From Galaxea fascicularis (lineage: Eukaryota > Cnidaria > Anthozoa > Scleractinia > Euphylliidae), in the NCBI GenBank assembly GCA_948470475.1, contig OX419337.1, forward strand, positions 20,044,806-20,108,805: a stretch of 64,000 bases of DNA, given 5' to 3'. Below the pieces are notes generated by a model. It saw only the letters and a list, made by a program, of their open reading frames with translations. It was not told where the DNA came from and ran no database searches. A program made the position numbers and the translations under genes. The first letter of the stretch is position 1. Each line of letters starts with the position of its first letter. Of the stretch, positions 29,508-40,546 are shown one piece after another.

Positions 29508-31178
29508 CTATAAATTCAATCTGTTGGGAGGCTTGACCACCCGTCCTGATCGAGTAACCACTTGGCCTGAATTGGCCTCAGAGTGACCGCGCAAGACGGT
29601 TTTGGTAATCACTGGATCAGGATTGTGAATAGAATTGTCGCCTCCTAAATCACCATCATTATTAACAACAGGTAAAGAGATAACACTAGACTTGCGAGAA
29701 GCCTCATTGTCTACTTCAGACTGAACTTGCGACCTAGTTATGACAGGTTCCCCCCGAAATTCTGATGGTGGATTATACTCTACCAGTTCAGATGAGACCA
29801 CCTCCTTATTGGCACTCATTCCTCGGGCATCATCAGGTATCAAGTGATTAGCATGCACAAAGCGACGATTGTTACCTGGAATACGAACTAAATAAGTTTC
29901 TGGTCCCTTCACAGCCACAATTGTACCCGGTATCCATCTCTCCCTCCCTCCCCTGGTGTTTTTAACCCTGACTGGCTGGTACAAATCAAAAAGTCGCGCC
30001 TTTGGGTTAAGCCCATCCCTGTACAACTTTGCAGCAATTTGTTTCTTTTCTACATGCCTTTGCAAACTGGGTTTTACCAAGGAGAGGTGTGTTCTGGGTT
30101 CCCTCTTCAAAAACAACTGTGCAGGAGTCTTGTCTGTTGTGGTGTGGGGAGTGTTTCTGTAGCAGAACAGGACATCAGCCACTTTGTGCTGAACTGTCCC
30201 CTTATCAGGACAAGACTGATACATGTGTTTGAAGGTCTGAACATGTCTCTCAGCCAAACCATTAGTGGAGGGATGATATGGAGGGCATAAAGTGTGCTTG
30301 ATGCAATTCATCTCCAAAAATGTTTTAAATTCTCTAGCAACAAACTGTGGGCCATTATCACTGACTAGTTCATGTGGCAGCTCATATCTAGCAAACAGAG
30401 TTCTTAAGGCCTCTATGGTAACATTTGCAGTAGTACTGTTCATAGTAAAGACTTCCATCCATTTAGAATGGCTGTCAACCACAAGAAGAAATTGTTGACC
30501 CTTGACCTCAGCAAAATCAACATGAATTCTTTGCCAAGGTTCAGTTGACCAAGGCCACAATAATAAGTGAACTGCCTTAGGGGTTTGATGTGCCTTAGTA
30601 CAAACATTACAAAGCCTTACTTTGTCCTCTATATCAAGGTCAATTCCAGGCCACCACACGAAGGACCTGGCGAGTGCTTTCATACGGCACATCCCTGGGT
30701 GGCATTCATGCAACTCTTCTAACAAGCGTTTTTGGAATTTGAATGGTATGATGACCCGTCTACCCCACAAAAGACATCCATTTTCCAAAGCCAACTCATC
30801 TCTGCGAACCCAAAAAGGTTTAAGCTCTGGACTAGGGCAGCTACCTGGCCAACCAAAGGATGTATATTCATACACTTTTACAAGTAGGCTATCCTTCTTT
30901 GTACCTTCACCTATCTCAACTGCAGTTACGGGCAAGTCATCTGTCACAGACGCACACACATAGTGTTCATCTGGATCCAAATCATCCTCAGCCTGAGATT
31001 GTAGTGGAAATCGACTGAAGAAGTCTGCATTTGCATTGGTAGCGGAGTCTCTGAATACAATATCAAAATCATATCCAGACAAAAGAACTGCCCAACGCTG
31101 CAAACGAGCTGCAGCCAAGGGGGGAATACTAGCTTTAGGACTAAAAATCCGAGTTAGGGGTTGATGGTCAGTTACCAA
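29508..31178 (-). CDS. Gypsy-2 RNase H end and integrase
   Basis: This 556-codon frame continues in phase from the RT frame after a TGA at 31188-31190. It contains the end of RNase H (VTDHQPLTRIF, NANADFFSRFP). The integrase HHCC zinc domain is near residues 155-200 (HECHPG .. CNVCTKAH). The DDE core has Asp in HVDFAEVKG, Asp in VSDNGPQF and Glu in NGLAERHVQTF. A basic C-terminal tail follows. The listed start is not a real initiation codon. Confidence 0.87.
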   Translation of the reverse strand: MVTDHQPLTRIFSPKASIPPLAAARLQRWAVLLSGYDFDIVFRDSATNANADFFSRFPLQSQAEDDLDPDEHYVCASVTDDLPVTAVEIGEGTKKDSLLVKVYEYTSFGWPGSCPSPELKPFWVRRDELALENGCLLWGRRVIIPFKFQKRLLEELHECHPGMCRMKALARSFVWWPGIDLDIEDKVRLCNVCTKAHQTPKAVHLLLWPWSTEPWQRIHVDFAEVKGQQFLLVVDSHSKWMEVFTMNSTTANVTIEALRTLFARYELPHELVSDNGPQFVAREFKTFLEMNCIKHTLCPPYHPSTNGLAERHVQTFKHMYQSCPDKGTVQHKVADVLFCYRNTPHTTTDKTPAQLFLKREPRTHLSLVKPSLQRHVEKKQIAAKLYRDGLNPKARLFDLYQPVRVKNTRGGRERWIPGTIVAVKGPETYLVRIPGNNRRFVHANHLIPDDARGMSANKEVVSSELVEYNPPSEFRGEPVITRSQVQSEVDNEASRKSSVISLPVVNNDGDLGGDNSIHNPDPVITKTVLRGHSEANSGQVVTRSGRVVKPPNRLNL

Positions 31179-31187
31179 TGTAAATTT

Positions 31188-32687
31188 TCACCCATAGAGG
31201 TAAAGCTGAAATCTCTTAACACCAAATATTATGGCCAACCCCTCTTTTTCTATTTGGGCATAATTCTTTTCTGCACTACTGAGTGTTCGAGAAGCAAACT
31301 CTACTGGCCGCTCAGTGCCATTTTCCATGCGATGACTCAACACAGCTCCAATCCCATATGGACTGGCATCTACACTCAGTAGAAGAGGTTTCTGGGGGTC
31401 ATAATGGACCAAAACTTGTTCACTTGAAAGAACTTCTTTAGCCCATATAAAAGCCGCTTCACATTCCTTGGTCCAAAACCACTCAGCCTTGTTACTGAGA
31501 AGCTCATACAGTGGGTGTAATTTAGATGAAAAATCTTTGATGAATTTTGAGTAGTAATTTAACATTCCCAAAAATGATCTCAACTGGGACACATCTTTAG
31601 GTCTGTGTGCTAATCGAATAGCATCCAGCTTGCTCTTAACAGGACTGATCCCATGTTTACTCAAAATGTGTCCCATGTACTTCACTTGACCTTGGAAGAA
31701 CTGACACTTTTGGCTATTTAATCTAACATTGTGTTTGGCCAACCTACTCAAGACTTGTTTAATAACTCCCATATGAGCAGTGACTCCACCTGATGTTGCC
31801 ACCAGAATGTCATCTACTCTCACCAACACACCTTTAATACCTGACAAGATTGAATCCATGACTCTCTGAAACTGGGAAGTGGCAGTTTTCACACCAAAAC
31901 ACAATCGCTTCGATTTAAATAAACCTTTTCGAGTGTTGATGGTAAGCAATTCAAACGACTTTTCATCCAAAAACAACTGATTGAAAGCACTGGCTAAATC
32001 AATCACTGAAAATGTATCAGGATTAGCCCCATCTTGAGACAGCATAGCAAACATGTCTTGCACATTAGGTAGTTTGTACACATCATCCTCTATGCGCTCA
32101 TTAATCCCCTTATAATCCCCACACACTCGTATGGAACCGTCAGATTTAGGAACGTGCACTACAGGGCTTGCCCAATTACTACAGGATACCGGATACAGAA
32201 TATCAGACTGCACTAGTCGATCATACTCTTTTTCAACTTTTTCTACAAGGGAGTATGGGACCGGTCTATCCTTCATGAACACTGGTTTGGCACCCTCTTT
32301 AAGTTTCAAAGAACCAATGAAACCCTTGATGCCAGAGCCATGACTGCTGAATAATTCTTTATGTTTTTCTAACAGACTGTTGAATTCTGCTGAAAAAGTC
32401 TCAGATTTGGGAACAGAAAACTTATTCTCAGCGACTTCTTCCTTAACCCCGAACATGTTCTTCCAATCTAGTTTTATTCTACTTAACCAGTCTCGCCCAA
32501 ACAGGGCAGGGAGATTTCCTTCAACAACAATTAAATCAAGGATTTCTTCTTGGGTATCATACTTCACTGGAACAGAAATTTTTCCTACAACAGGAATCTT
32601 TTCACCTGAATAATTACGCAAAATCACCCCCGGATGCTGATAATACAGAATCATACACACGTTTTGACACTGTAGAACGAGATGCAC
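31188..32687 (-). CDS. Gypsy-2 protease C-terminus, RT and RNase H
   Basis: This 499-codon frame begins out of phase with gag-protease, overlapping it by 74 bases. Early residues are the end of the protease and a conserved ALFGRDWLSRIKLDW linker. RT shows FSVIDLASAFNQLFLD and an intact VDD catalytic motif (VRVDDILVA). RNase H begins at LLSVDASPYGIGAVLSH. The frame stops at TGA where the family has Arg in LYLYG-Arg-KF, again compatible with CGA to TGA. The frameshift lies near 32640. Confidence 0.86.
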   Translation of the reverse strand: MHLVLQCQNVCMILYYQHPGVILRNYSGEKIPVVGKISVPVKYDTQEEILDLIVVEGNLPALFGRDWLSRIKLDWKNMFGVKEEVAENKFSVPKSETFSAEFNSLLEKHKELFSSHGSGIKGFIGSLKLKEGAKPVFMKDRPVPYSLVEKVEKEYDRLVQSDILYPVSCSNWASPVVHVPKSDGSIRVCGDYKGINERIEDDVYKLPNVQDMFAMLSQDGANPDTFSVIDLASAFNQLFLDEKSFELLTINTRKGLFKSKRLCFGVKTATSQFQRVMDSILSGIKGVLVRVDDILVATSGGVTAHMGVIKQVLSRLAKHNVRLNSQKCQFFQGQVKYMGHILSKHGISPVKSKLDAIRLAHRPKDVSQLRSFLGMLNYYSKFIKDFSSKLHPLYELLSNKAEWFWTKECEAAFIWAKEVLSSEQVLVHYDPQKPLLLSVDASPYGIGAVLSHRMENGTERPVEFASRTLSSAEKNYAQIEKEGLAIIFGVKRFQLYLYG

Positions 32688-33705
32688 CTGTGTCTACTTC
32701 CATCTTACAATTAACTTGTGCCTTACCTAACTGAACATCTACTACACACGGTTTAACGCTGTTTACAAACTCTGTCGACAAGTGTTCAGTTTCAGTTTTG
32801 TATAAACCAAAGGCACTTACTTCATCTGCATTCACAGGCGTGTCACTCACATGATTATCGCTCCCCACACTTTCATCATCAGAGTTGCTAACGCAACTGT
32901 TCAGCTTAGCACTCTTTTGACCACTCGATCTTCCTTTCGGTTGCACTTGTGACCATCGGGCTTTACACACCGGACGAATATGACCTTTGCGTTGGCAGTG
33001 ATGACAGGTGGCATTTCTGTATCTGCAAGATTCCGATCTATGCTGCACACTTCCACATGATTTGCACTTGTCGGTGTTTCCACCACTCTGCTCTTGATTA
33101 TGTCCAGCAGTGATGTTCTTTTTGTTTAGGAAAGAGCCATCCTGAACCTTATGGACCTCGCTTCTAGCCGACTCTCCCATGTGCTCTAGGTTCGCCTTGC
33201 CCGCCATTTCATCTGCAATGCACTTGTCACGCGCAACAGCGTAAGTCAGATCTCTTATCGACAAGAGATGACGCTGAGTTCTCGACATTTTTGGATGTAA
33301 TCCAGAGACTAGCTTATCTCTTAGGGCTTGAAGTAGAAATTCACCGAAGCTGCATGTCGAAGCCAGTTTCTTCAATCTGGCGACAAATTCCGACACACTC
33401 TCGCTCTCTCCTTGTGTAGCCGTCCAGAACTTGTGTCTTTCAGCAATCACAATGGGAGCAGGTTCATAATGTCCCTGCAAAAGCTGCGACAATACCGTAA
33501 AGGTCCTTGTATTCGGATTGTGGGGATTACACAGGTTCTTCAGCAACTTATAAGCGTCTGGACCAATAACAGCCAGAAAAACATTCACTTTCCTATCATC
33601 ATCGACGTCATTCGCCGCGAGGTATGCTTCAAATCGATCGGCATAATCGCTAAACTTCTCAGACTCTTCGTCAAACGGACCCAAATTACCAATGACTGCA
33701 GCCAT
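32614..33705 (-). CDS. Gypsy-2 gag and start of protease
   Basis: The start chosen is the Met of MAAVIGNLGPFDEE, just after the primer-binding site; the frame is open further into the LTR. A capsid-type region spans residues ~1-190. Two zinc knuckles lie near 235-270 (CKSCGSVQHRSESC and CHHCQRKGHIRPVC). Protease begins at EVDTGASRSTVS. The frame then runs off into 8 non-homologous residues where pol has shifted phase. Confidence 0.86.
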   Translation of the reverse strand: MAAVIGNLGPFDEESEKFSDYADRFEAYLAANDVDDDRKVNVFLAVIGPDAYKLLKNLCNPHNPNTRTFTVLSQLLQGHYEPAPIVIAERHKFWTATQGESESVSEFVARLKKLASTCSFGEFLLQALRDKLVSGLHPKMSRTQRHLLSIRDLTYAVARDKCIADEMAGKANLEHMGESARSEVHKVQDGSFLNKKNITAGHNQEQSGGNTDKCKSCGSVQHRSESCRYRNATCHHCQRKGHIRPVCKARWSQVQPKGRSSGQKSAKLNSCVSNSDDESVGSDNHVSDTPVNADEVSAFGLYKTETEHLSTEFVNSVKPCVVDVQLGKAQVNCKMEVDTGASRSTVSKRVYDSVLSASGGDFA

Positions 33706-33878
33706 ATGTACTCCTTGTTTACCTTCGGGATCCCATCCTCGTCGCCAATTTTGTATTCCAAATAGTTCTAGTGAGGCAAAGTGAAACACAGTGAAACACA
33801 CGTGCGATATTTTTAGCAACTGTTTATTTCTATCCTCCTTGCATCACGTGACCCACACTAACCAGAATACCACATATC

Positions 33879-34320
33879 AACCTGTGGAAATTGGCTTGAA
33901 GTAACAGAATTCAGCTGATATTTCCCAGTAATAAGGTTTAGATAACTGATAAAGGCTATGAAGAAACAGCCTTCTCGATGTACATAGATTTTAATGTCAA
34001 CGATGAAGGAACCATACTACAATAAAGTGAGATACAGAAAATGACAAAACAGTACAACTAAACACAGTAAACGAAGCGACAATACTACAAGAACTCAACA
34101 AGGCGATAAACTAAGCCGATAAGTCCACAAATCGTTAGCAGCGTGCCAGAGCACAAAACATGGCCGACCTAAAACAAGTTCCCGGTCAGCGGGTTTACTT
34201 AGGAGACGTCCTGGGACCGGGAAGGACAGCGGTAAACTCTGCAGGCTAGTCGGGCTACAAAAAGGTAAAGAAGCAAGAGCTTCGACAGACCACGTGTGGT
34301 CGCCATCTTGAATTAGTGTG
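33879..34320. other. Right end of the composite insertion, no gene
   Basis: This stretch has no counterpart in the other receptor flanks. It includes a GCCATCTTGAATTAG word that also occurs near 3645. I find no ORF or terminal repeats that I can support. Confidence 0.4.
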
Positions 34321-35809
34321 CTTGAAACTAAAACGGTCGCATATAAAAATCTGCTGTTGCGATAAGGCAGATGATCATACTGTTTACAAAGACTACTGAT
34401 ATATTCAATTGAAGGGAAGAATGTACTCTTAACAAGCAAAGCGAAACTGCAAAGCAATTAATTCTTAAATGTTTCCGTTTTGGTCCAAGAATTCAGTAGC
34501 ACAGGAAGATTAAAATGGCCTTGATTTGAATGATGCGACTTCAGGCCCGAATTTAACGAAATACAAGTAACTGAGGCTGAGTTCGCCAGTCTTTTCTCTT
34601 GTTTTGTTTTCGTTTCATTTCTGTAGGATGCCCACATGCGAAGAAAACAAAAAACGGAATTTCTAAAAAAACCTATAATACTTAAAACCAATAAAAAACT
34701 TTGAACTAATAACTTATTAAAACTCTTTTTCAGTAAAATCCTATTTCTATGGGGTCACCAGAAAAAAATTCCGCATGAAAATCGCGTTTTTTCCGATTTT
34801 CTCCAAATTTGGTACACGGGAAATCGAGAGATTTAGTCACTTCGTGTGCGAATTAGCGTAGGATACCTCAATGAGGCCTACATAACCAGGGTTTTATGTT
34901 TGGACAATCCACTGAGAGAAATGGCCGCCGCTTTGAAGAGGCCGCGAACGTCGAATTTGACGGCTAAAGGAGGTTTAGGAATGATATTCGAAGATGTAGA
35001 AGATGCCGAGAGAAAAAGAAAGCCAAATCGACCGAGAACATGAATGCAAGCAATGCTTTTGAAGGTAACCGATGTTACTTTCGACCGCGTGGTTTGGCAA
35101 TCGCCACACAGTGGCAAAATATGCGAGGAATTACTCTTTTAGTTGCTTTTATACGTTTCAAATCTTGCCTATTTCATGAATTAATATATCCGTAAAGTCA
35201 CACATGAGAGTTCAAAGGTTCTTTCGGAGGGATTTTAGATCAAAACACTCGGTAATTCAATAAAAGACTCGGTAATTCAATCGAGGTGATGACATGTGAA
35301 ACAGAAAACAAAAAACAAAACAAAGCAAGGAAGTAGCTTTACAAAACCCTGGAATTGTCAAAATCCAGCTTTAAGTTTGAAATAACAGTCTGATTAACAC
35401 AAGTACGAACGAAATTTGCAGGAATGACAACCTTCACTTTCATTAACAACAAGTTAACAACAAGTATTCATTTAAAATGTTCACTGGAATCAATGCAATG
35501 ATCGTGGCTGGTGAAAATGTTAATGACTTAAAACTTAAAGTTAAATAGACCTGCTGCTAAAAGTTGTCCCCTACGGAAAACATAATGTACAATAGCAAGG
35601 GTGCCTTTAAGTTTATTTTTAACTGTTCTGTCTTCTCTGTCGTTTTTTCTTTAGAAGACTTTTAAAGGAAAGCTGTAACCTGTTCATTAAGCCCTATGCT
35701 GTAATGCAACAAAACATAACATTCTGCGGGTTTGAATGAACTTTTTGGAGTTGACTGTTAATTTTGCGGCCGCCATATTAAATCAAAAACAAAAAGAGGT
35801 TGCTGACAA
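34321..35809. other. Receptor-array flank with a short unassigned insert
   Basis: 34321-34700 and 35370-35809 are paralogous to 38865-39010 and 39230-39650. Between them (about 34720-35300) lies sequence absent from the paralogue, with a 66-codon frame at 34846-35043 that is basic and unrecognised. A direct repeat AGACTCGGTAATTCAA occurs near 35252-35280. Confidence 0.45.
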
Positions 35810-36629
35810 CAGGGTCCGACAAATATTTTTGACAAAACTAGTCCCTGGGCAAGTGGCATGTCAAAATCACTTGCCCAGCAGAATGAGCTAGTTGTCCCAG
35901 TTAATAATGGTAGAAGAAAAACAATTCATTGAATTGTAGCAAAATCAGTTCATGGAGTCATTTTTCATCACACAGGCAATGTGATTCGCACTCTTAGCAT
36001 GGGCATAAAGCGGATCCTTTCGAAATTTGTCGCTTCCCATTACCAGTGGGCTCTTTGGGTACGAAACATTTGGCCACGCATAGCATATTTTACACTTCAT
36101 GACACCGTGTGTTGTGTCTTTTGTCAGCCACGATTCTCTTCCAACCATTTCGGTTGGAACACTCGCCTGCGTTTGTTTGCATCATATTCCTTGTTGTATT
36201 CAACACATTTCGTCTTTCGCTTTGTCGTACCTGGAGTACAAACAGTGTCGCAGGATTATCCATAAATTATAATCAATCGAACCTTGAACTTTGATTCACG
36301 ATATGACGGAAAAACATGTTATGAGGGGTATAGCAGCTTGGCCTTGAGAGGTTTATGCGGGAAAGTACTGGTTATGAAACTCACGAAGAGTTGTAAAATG
36401 GCGATCGAAAAGTAAAAAAAAAAGTGATACGTATTTATTGCATTTCGAAAGGCTTCGATGGGAATTACTCAAGGTAAACGGTAAATACTTGGATATCTAA
36501 AATTTATTGCGCAAAATTGTCGCAACTCAAATGCTACGGCCCGGCGGGCTTTTTCTAGAAATAAAACACTTTCCCGGTATTCTGTTCAACTTGTCCCGGT
36601 CGTCCGGGCCTAGTATTTGTCGGACCCTG
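35810..36629. mobile_element. Internally deleted hAT element
   Basis: Terminal inverted repeats CAGGGTCCGACAAATA and TATTTGTCGGACCCTG bound 820 bp. GACAA on both sides (35805-35809 and 36630-36634) is a 5-bp duplication, and the empty site GCTGACAATTCTGAAAAT is present at about 39644. On the minus strand a remnant zinc-finger region is readable, with Cys-x2-Cys (MKCKICYAW) and His residues (YAHAKSANHI). This matches the BED/TTF-type finger of ZNF862-like hAT proteins. Five-bp duplications fit the hAT5 group. The catalytic region is gone. Confidence 0.72.
35945..36290 (-). pseudogene. hAT N-terminal zinc-finger remnant
   Basis: Two overlapping frames are needed. The first reads KRRRVFQPKWLEENRG, and the second reads VMKCKICYAWPNVSYPKSPL and then FRKDPLYAHAKSANHI. 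Together they give the finger that precedes the catalytic domain in ZNF862-like hAT transposases. A frameshift and the missing downstream domain make it a relic. Confidence 0.55.
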
Positions 36630-36634
36630 GACAA

Positions 36635-37585
36635 TACTGAAAATTATAAAATATGTAAAGTTTAGACAACAAACAGCATCACTTCATGTAGGCTAAAGTA
36701 AAGGGCAGTTCAGAGCAGGATATATAGCCAAACAGATGAAGAAAAGCTGGCATTCGAGTTAATAGTTATCTCTTAATATGGTATTCACAAATGTATACTG
36801 TTAACCTGATTTTTAATATACCTGAGCAGTCAGGGAACCTGTCCAATGGGAAAACAGCAAACTAAAGTAAAAGATTACACGGTGGCTAGTTAAACGAGTT
36901 GTCGCAGAAAAAAAGAGCAACGGTAGCTTCCTTTTTTAAGACCAGGGCGACAACGCTTGGAAGCCAAGTTTTACTTTAGTATCTTAAAAGTTGCACAGAA
37001 AAAACAAGGTTGCCTGTTAACTAAAATCAGTAATAAAACAACAGAGAAAAACTCACTAAAAATGCTGATTAAATTAAGTGCGTGCTTTACATACGGTTGA
37101 GCTAATGACAGTGTTTTTTGTCGAAATCGTGTCTTCAGTTGACTGTGTTTTTTTCGTGTTTTTGCTGTTCTTTTTTACTCTTTTTATTGTTATATTTGTT
37201 AACATCGCTACATTTTAATGCTACAAAATGATGCATTTCTGAGATTAATTACAGTATAGTTATTTTCATTTTTTTGTGGGCTGTAGTGAATTAGTGTTCA
37301 TGCACTAGAAGAAAGGAAGCGTTTTTATTTTTTTTCCGCGCTAACTAAACGACTACAAATGCACAGCTGCGACAGTCAATAATTAAAAAGTTATTCAGTA
37401 TTATGCCAATTGAAAGGTCCCTTCTTTTAAGCCAGCGTCAAATTAAACCGAATGCTTCATAGAATATTAATGTTACAGCTGACGTAGTTAAACTGATCTC
37501 ATATATTTGAAATATAACTCCTGGTCATCAGAGATTTACGGCATCTCTGAACTTAGCTCTCTTTCTACAGCAACACTGAAGTAAA
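36635..37585. other. Receptor 5' flank of copy 4, no gene
   Basis: The DNA is paralogous to 5350-5880 and 17855-18365. It ends with CTTTCTACAG at 37561-37570, the acceptor-like site before the start codon. Confidence 0.6.
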
Positions 37586-38486
37586 ATGATGATGACAAAC
37601 GTAACTGCCAATCTGACTCACAAATCATTTGTAGAACATTATTGTTCAACAGAATTCGAGGAGGGAAGAACTAACGAAGTAGTAGTCCTCTTAGTAGTAA
37701 ACATTTTTGTGTCCGTTACCGCATTTCTGGGGAATGCTCTGATCCTAGCTGCTCTTCACAAGGAGTCTTCACTTCATCCGCCGTCCAAACTCTTGTTTCG
37801 AAACCTGGCGACAACTGATCTTGCTGTTGGTATCATTGTACAGCCTTTGTATGTTACTTATTTCATATCTGTCGTGAATGAACAATGGCATCTTTGTCGC
37901 TTCGCGTTGGCAGCTACTCTTATCCCTGGTTACATTTTGTGTTCGGTGTCACTGTTAACACTGACCGCAATAAGCGTGTACAGGCTTCTCGCTCTGTTGC
38001 TAGGGCTCAGATACAGACAAGTTGTAACTTTGAAGCGAATCTATGTACTATGCATCGGGATGTGGTTTGGGTCTTTTATCTTTTCAACGACGAGTTTCTG
38101 GACTATACATATAATAGTTTGGGGTGCTTGCATTAGTATATTACTGTGTTTAGTCACCTCAGTCTTTTCTTACGCAAAGATATTCTTTACCCTTCGGCGT
38201 CGAGACCAAGTTCAGGCACAAGGACAGCAAAACCAAAACGTTGTACTGAACAGAGCGCGATACAAAAAGACAGTAAACAGTGCACTGTGGGATAAGTTAG
38301 TTCTTTGTTATCTACCTTATGCTATAACCGTTGTTTTTGTTCTTCGCACTCGTAGCTAGGTTATTCAGCGGGACTTTCCTTTCCCTGAACTCGTCATTAA
38401 ACCCACTTCTTTACTGTTGGAAGATCAGAGAAGTGCGTCAAGAAGTGAAAGATATCGTCAAAGGAATGTTTTGTTCATCAAGTTAA
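37586..38486 (+). pseudogene. Class A GPCR copy 4, frameshifted
   Basis: The frame is open for 257 codons and normal through TM5. The DRY-type motif reads VYRLLAL, so the conserved Asp is Tyr. In TM6 several residues are missing (LWDKLVLCYLP against LWVQLTLVLCYLP). A deletion in the TM6-TM7 loop then shifts the frame to a TAG at 38357-38359. The remaining TM7 sequence (CTCGTCATTAAACCCACTTC onward) is present out of frame up to about 38486. Loss of the ionic-lock Asp plus the frameshift make this non-functional. Confidence 0.88.
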
Positions 38487-40546
38487 TGGCTACGTTATGT
38501 TTTACCTTATTTCAGTTTACTTCTTGTATCATTGGGTTGTGTATAAATGGAAAAACTCAAAAAGGGTAAACTCATAAAGAAAACTTTAAAATACTAGCCT
38601 TGTTAATACTACAAATATATTGAAATAGCCAATAAGCCTGGTGTATAAAATGTTTGATAAGGTAGAAAGCGCAACATAATAAATACTTCCTGCAGCATTT
38701 GGTAGTAAATAGATATTCGCCTTCTAGTCATTGCTTGATCGAAAATCATGATTCAGCCAGCTAACAGTTAAACGACTCTTGGTTTCCTGCGGTGCGTCTG
38801 CTATCTTTCCATAGACCCTAAGAAATCATATTATCCTTTATTCAAAGTATTCGGTTGACTTTTGCATGAAACTAAAACGACCGCATATAAAGATATACCG
38901 TTGTGACAACGCAGATGATCATACTGACCAGAGTTTTCCCCTTTAGATGGAGCGTTTAAAAACCCTAGAATCCTGAAAGCCTATAAAAACTTTGAACTAA
39001 TAACTGATTAACACAAACACAGGGGATCGGACTTTCCCATTTGAAGATGCAAAAACATTATTCATGTATTTAAACACAGACCAAGACAATTTAAAATATG
39101 GCAACCTTAACTTTCATTAGCAGCACGTTTGAGGATCCATTTTATAAAATTTTCTATAAAGCAGAAGGCCCACATATGACGTAAACAAAGGTAGCAATAA
39201 CAAAAACAAGTCAAAAAAGAGCATTTCAAAAACCTGGAATTGTCAAAATCCAGCTTTGAGTTTGAAGTAACAGTCTGATTAATACAAATACAAACGTAAC
39301 AACAAGTTTCAGTATCCATTTAAAATGTTTACTGGAAGCTACGCAGTTCTGACCAGTCGTCGCTTGCAGGTGAAAATGTGACTGACTTAAAATTGAAAGT
39401 TAAACAGATCTTCTGTTTAAAGTTTTCTTTACGTTAAAATAATGTATTTAAGCGAGAGCGCGTCTCAGTTTATTTTCAATTGTTTTGCTTTGCCTGTCGT
39501 TTTTTTTTTCTTTAGAGAGCTTTAACCTGTTGACTAAGTCCTCCATTGTAGTGCGACATAATACTGAAAACTCTCTGACTCAAATGTACTTGTTGGTGTT
39601 GAAAGTTAACTTTGCCGCCATGTTAAATTAAAAAGAAGAAAGAGGTTGCTGACAATTCTGAAAATTTTAAAACGTGTTAATTGGTGCAGACAACAAACGG
39701 CAATGGCTACCTTCTTATTCATGCCTGAAGAAATGGAGCGGTTCATAAGCATAGTCACACTTATTTATATCAGTATTTTCTTCTTCTTTCTTTCTTTCTT
39801 TATTTCTTATCTCTGTATGTTAGACTAAAGCAAATAGTAGTTTACAGGAGGGTATTGAAAAAAAACAGAAGAAGAAAAGCTGCGAGCAGTCGTGTTTAGA
39901 ATAATCGATCACACAAGTTGTTCATTTAAACTAATAGTGTGTTATTCACAAATAACCATCAATTTGGTTTTTGTGTGGCTTACAAGAAGTGTGACACTAC
40001 ATTATGGCACGATCGAATATTTTATTCGTCCACGAGGGCCGGGCGCTTGTCACGTGGTCTGATAGTCCACACATGTACGGATTGCGGACCTATTTTAAAT
40101 ACACCTGAGCGAGTAGTCGAGGGAAAAACAGAAAAAATATTTTGCATCAAAAAAAAATAAATAAATAAATAAAAAGAATGATAATATTAATAATAATGAT
40201 AAGGTAAAGCGTACAATTGTGGCAGTTAGAAAGTGGCTGTCGCTTGAAGAACAATGGCCCTCTAGGTTAACACTAGGGGTGGTCACAGCCAGGGTTCATT
40301 ACGTCCCTGGTGGTTCTTTTAGGTCCCACAGAGTCAATTTGTGCAGAGTTGTGAGACGGGACTTCCGGTTTTATCGTCCTTATCCGAGAAGACTATAAAG
40401 TCTAACAATTTGCAGATGTCATTACAAAGGTGATGGTGATGGTGATGGATTATAATTTGACATACTTGCGATATAAATCTTGGGTCACGAAAGATCTAGG
40501 CGATTATTGGCATCAGCTCCTTTTCGATCTGTAGCAACAAAGTAAA
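38487..40546. other. Receptor-array flank, no gene
   Basis: This is a complete-looking intergenic unit. It shows empty sites for the tRNA dimer (about 39651), the hAT element (about 39644) and the 27.4-34.3 kb block (about 38870). It contains TTTC-rich and AAATA-rich low-complexity tracts (39780-39810 and 40148-40172) and a (GGTGAT)n run at 40429-40450. Confidence 0.6.

Larger units (their letters stand above)
29327..33874 (-). mobile_element. Ty3/Gypsy LTR retrotransposon (Gypsy-2)
   Basis: LTRs of about 123-126 bp occupy 29327-29452 and 33749-33874. They differ at a single base (TTCTAAAT/TTCCAAAT). TATC at 29323-29326 and 33875-33878 is the likely 4-bp duplication, if the LTR end includes the run of A. 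Directly inside the 5' LTR the minus strand reads TTGGCGACGAGGATGGG, a perfect complement to the 3' end of tRNA-Ser(GCT) as I recall it. One frameshift in the protease region and one TGA between RT and RNase H inactivate this otherwise young copy. Confidence 0.9.

Noticed and set aside
34846..35043. 66-codon basic ORF
   Set aside because: No homology recognised and no supporting context; left as unassigned DNA.
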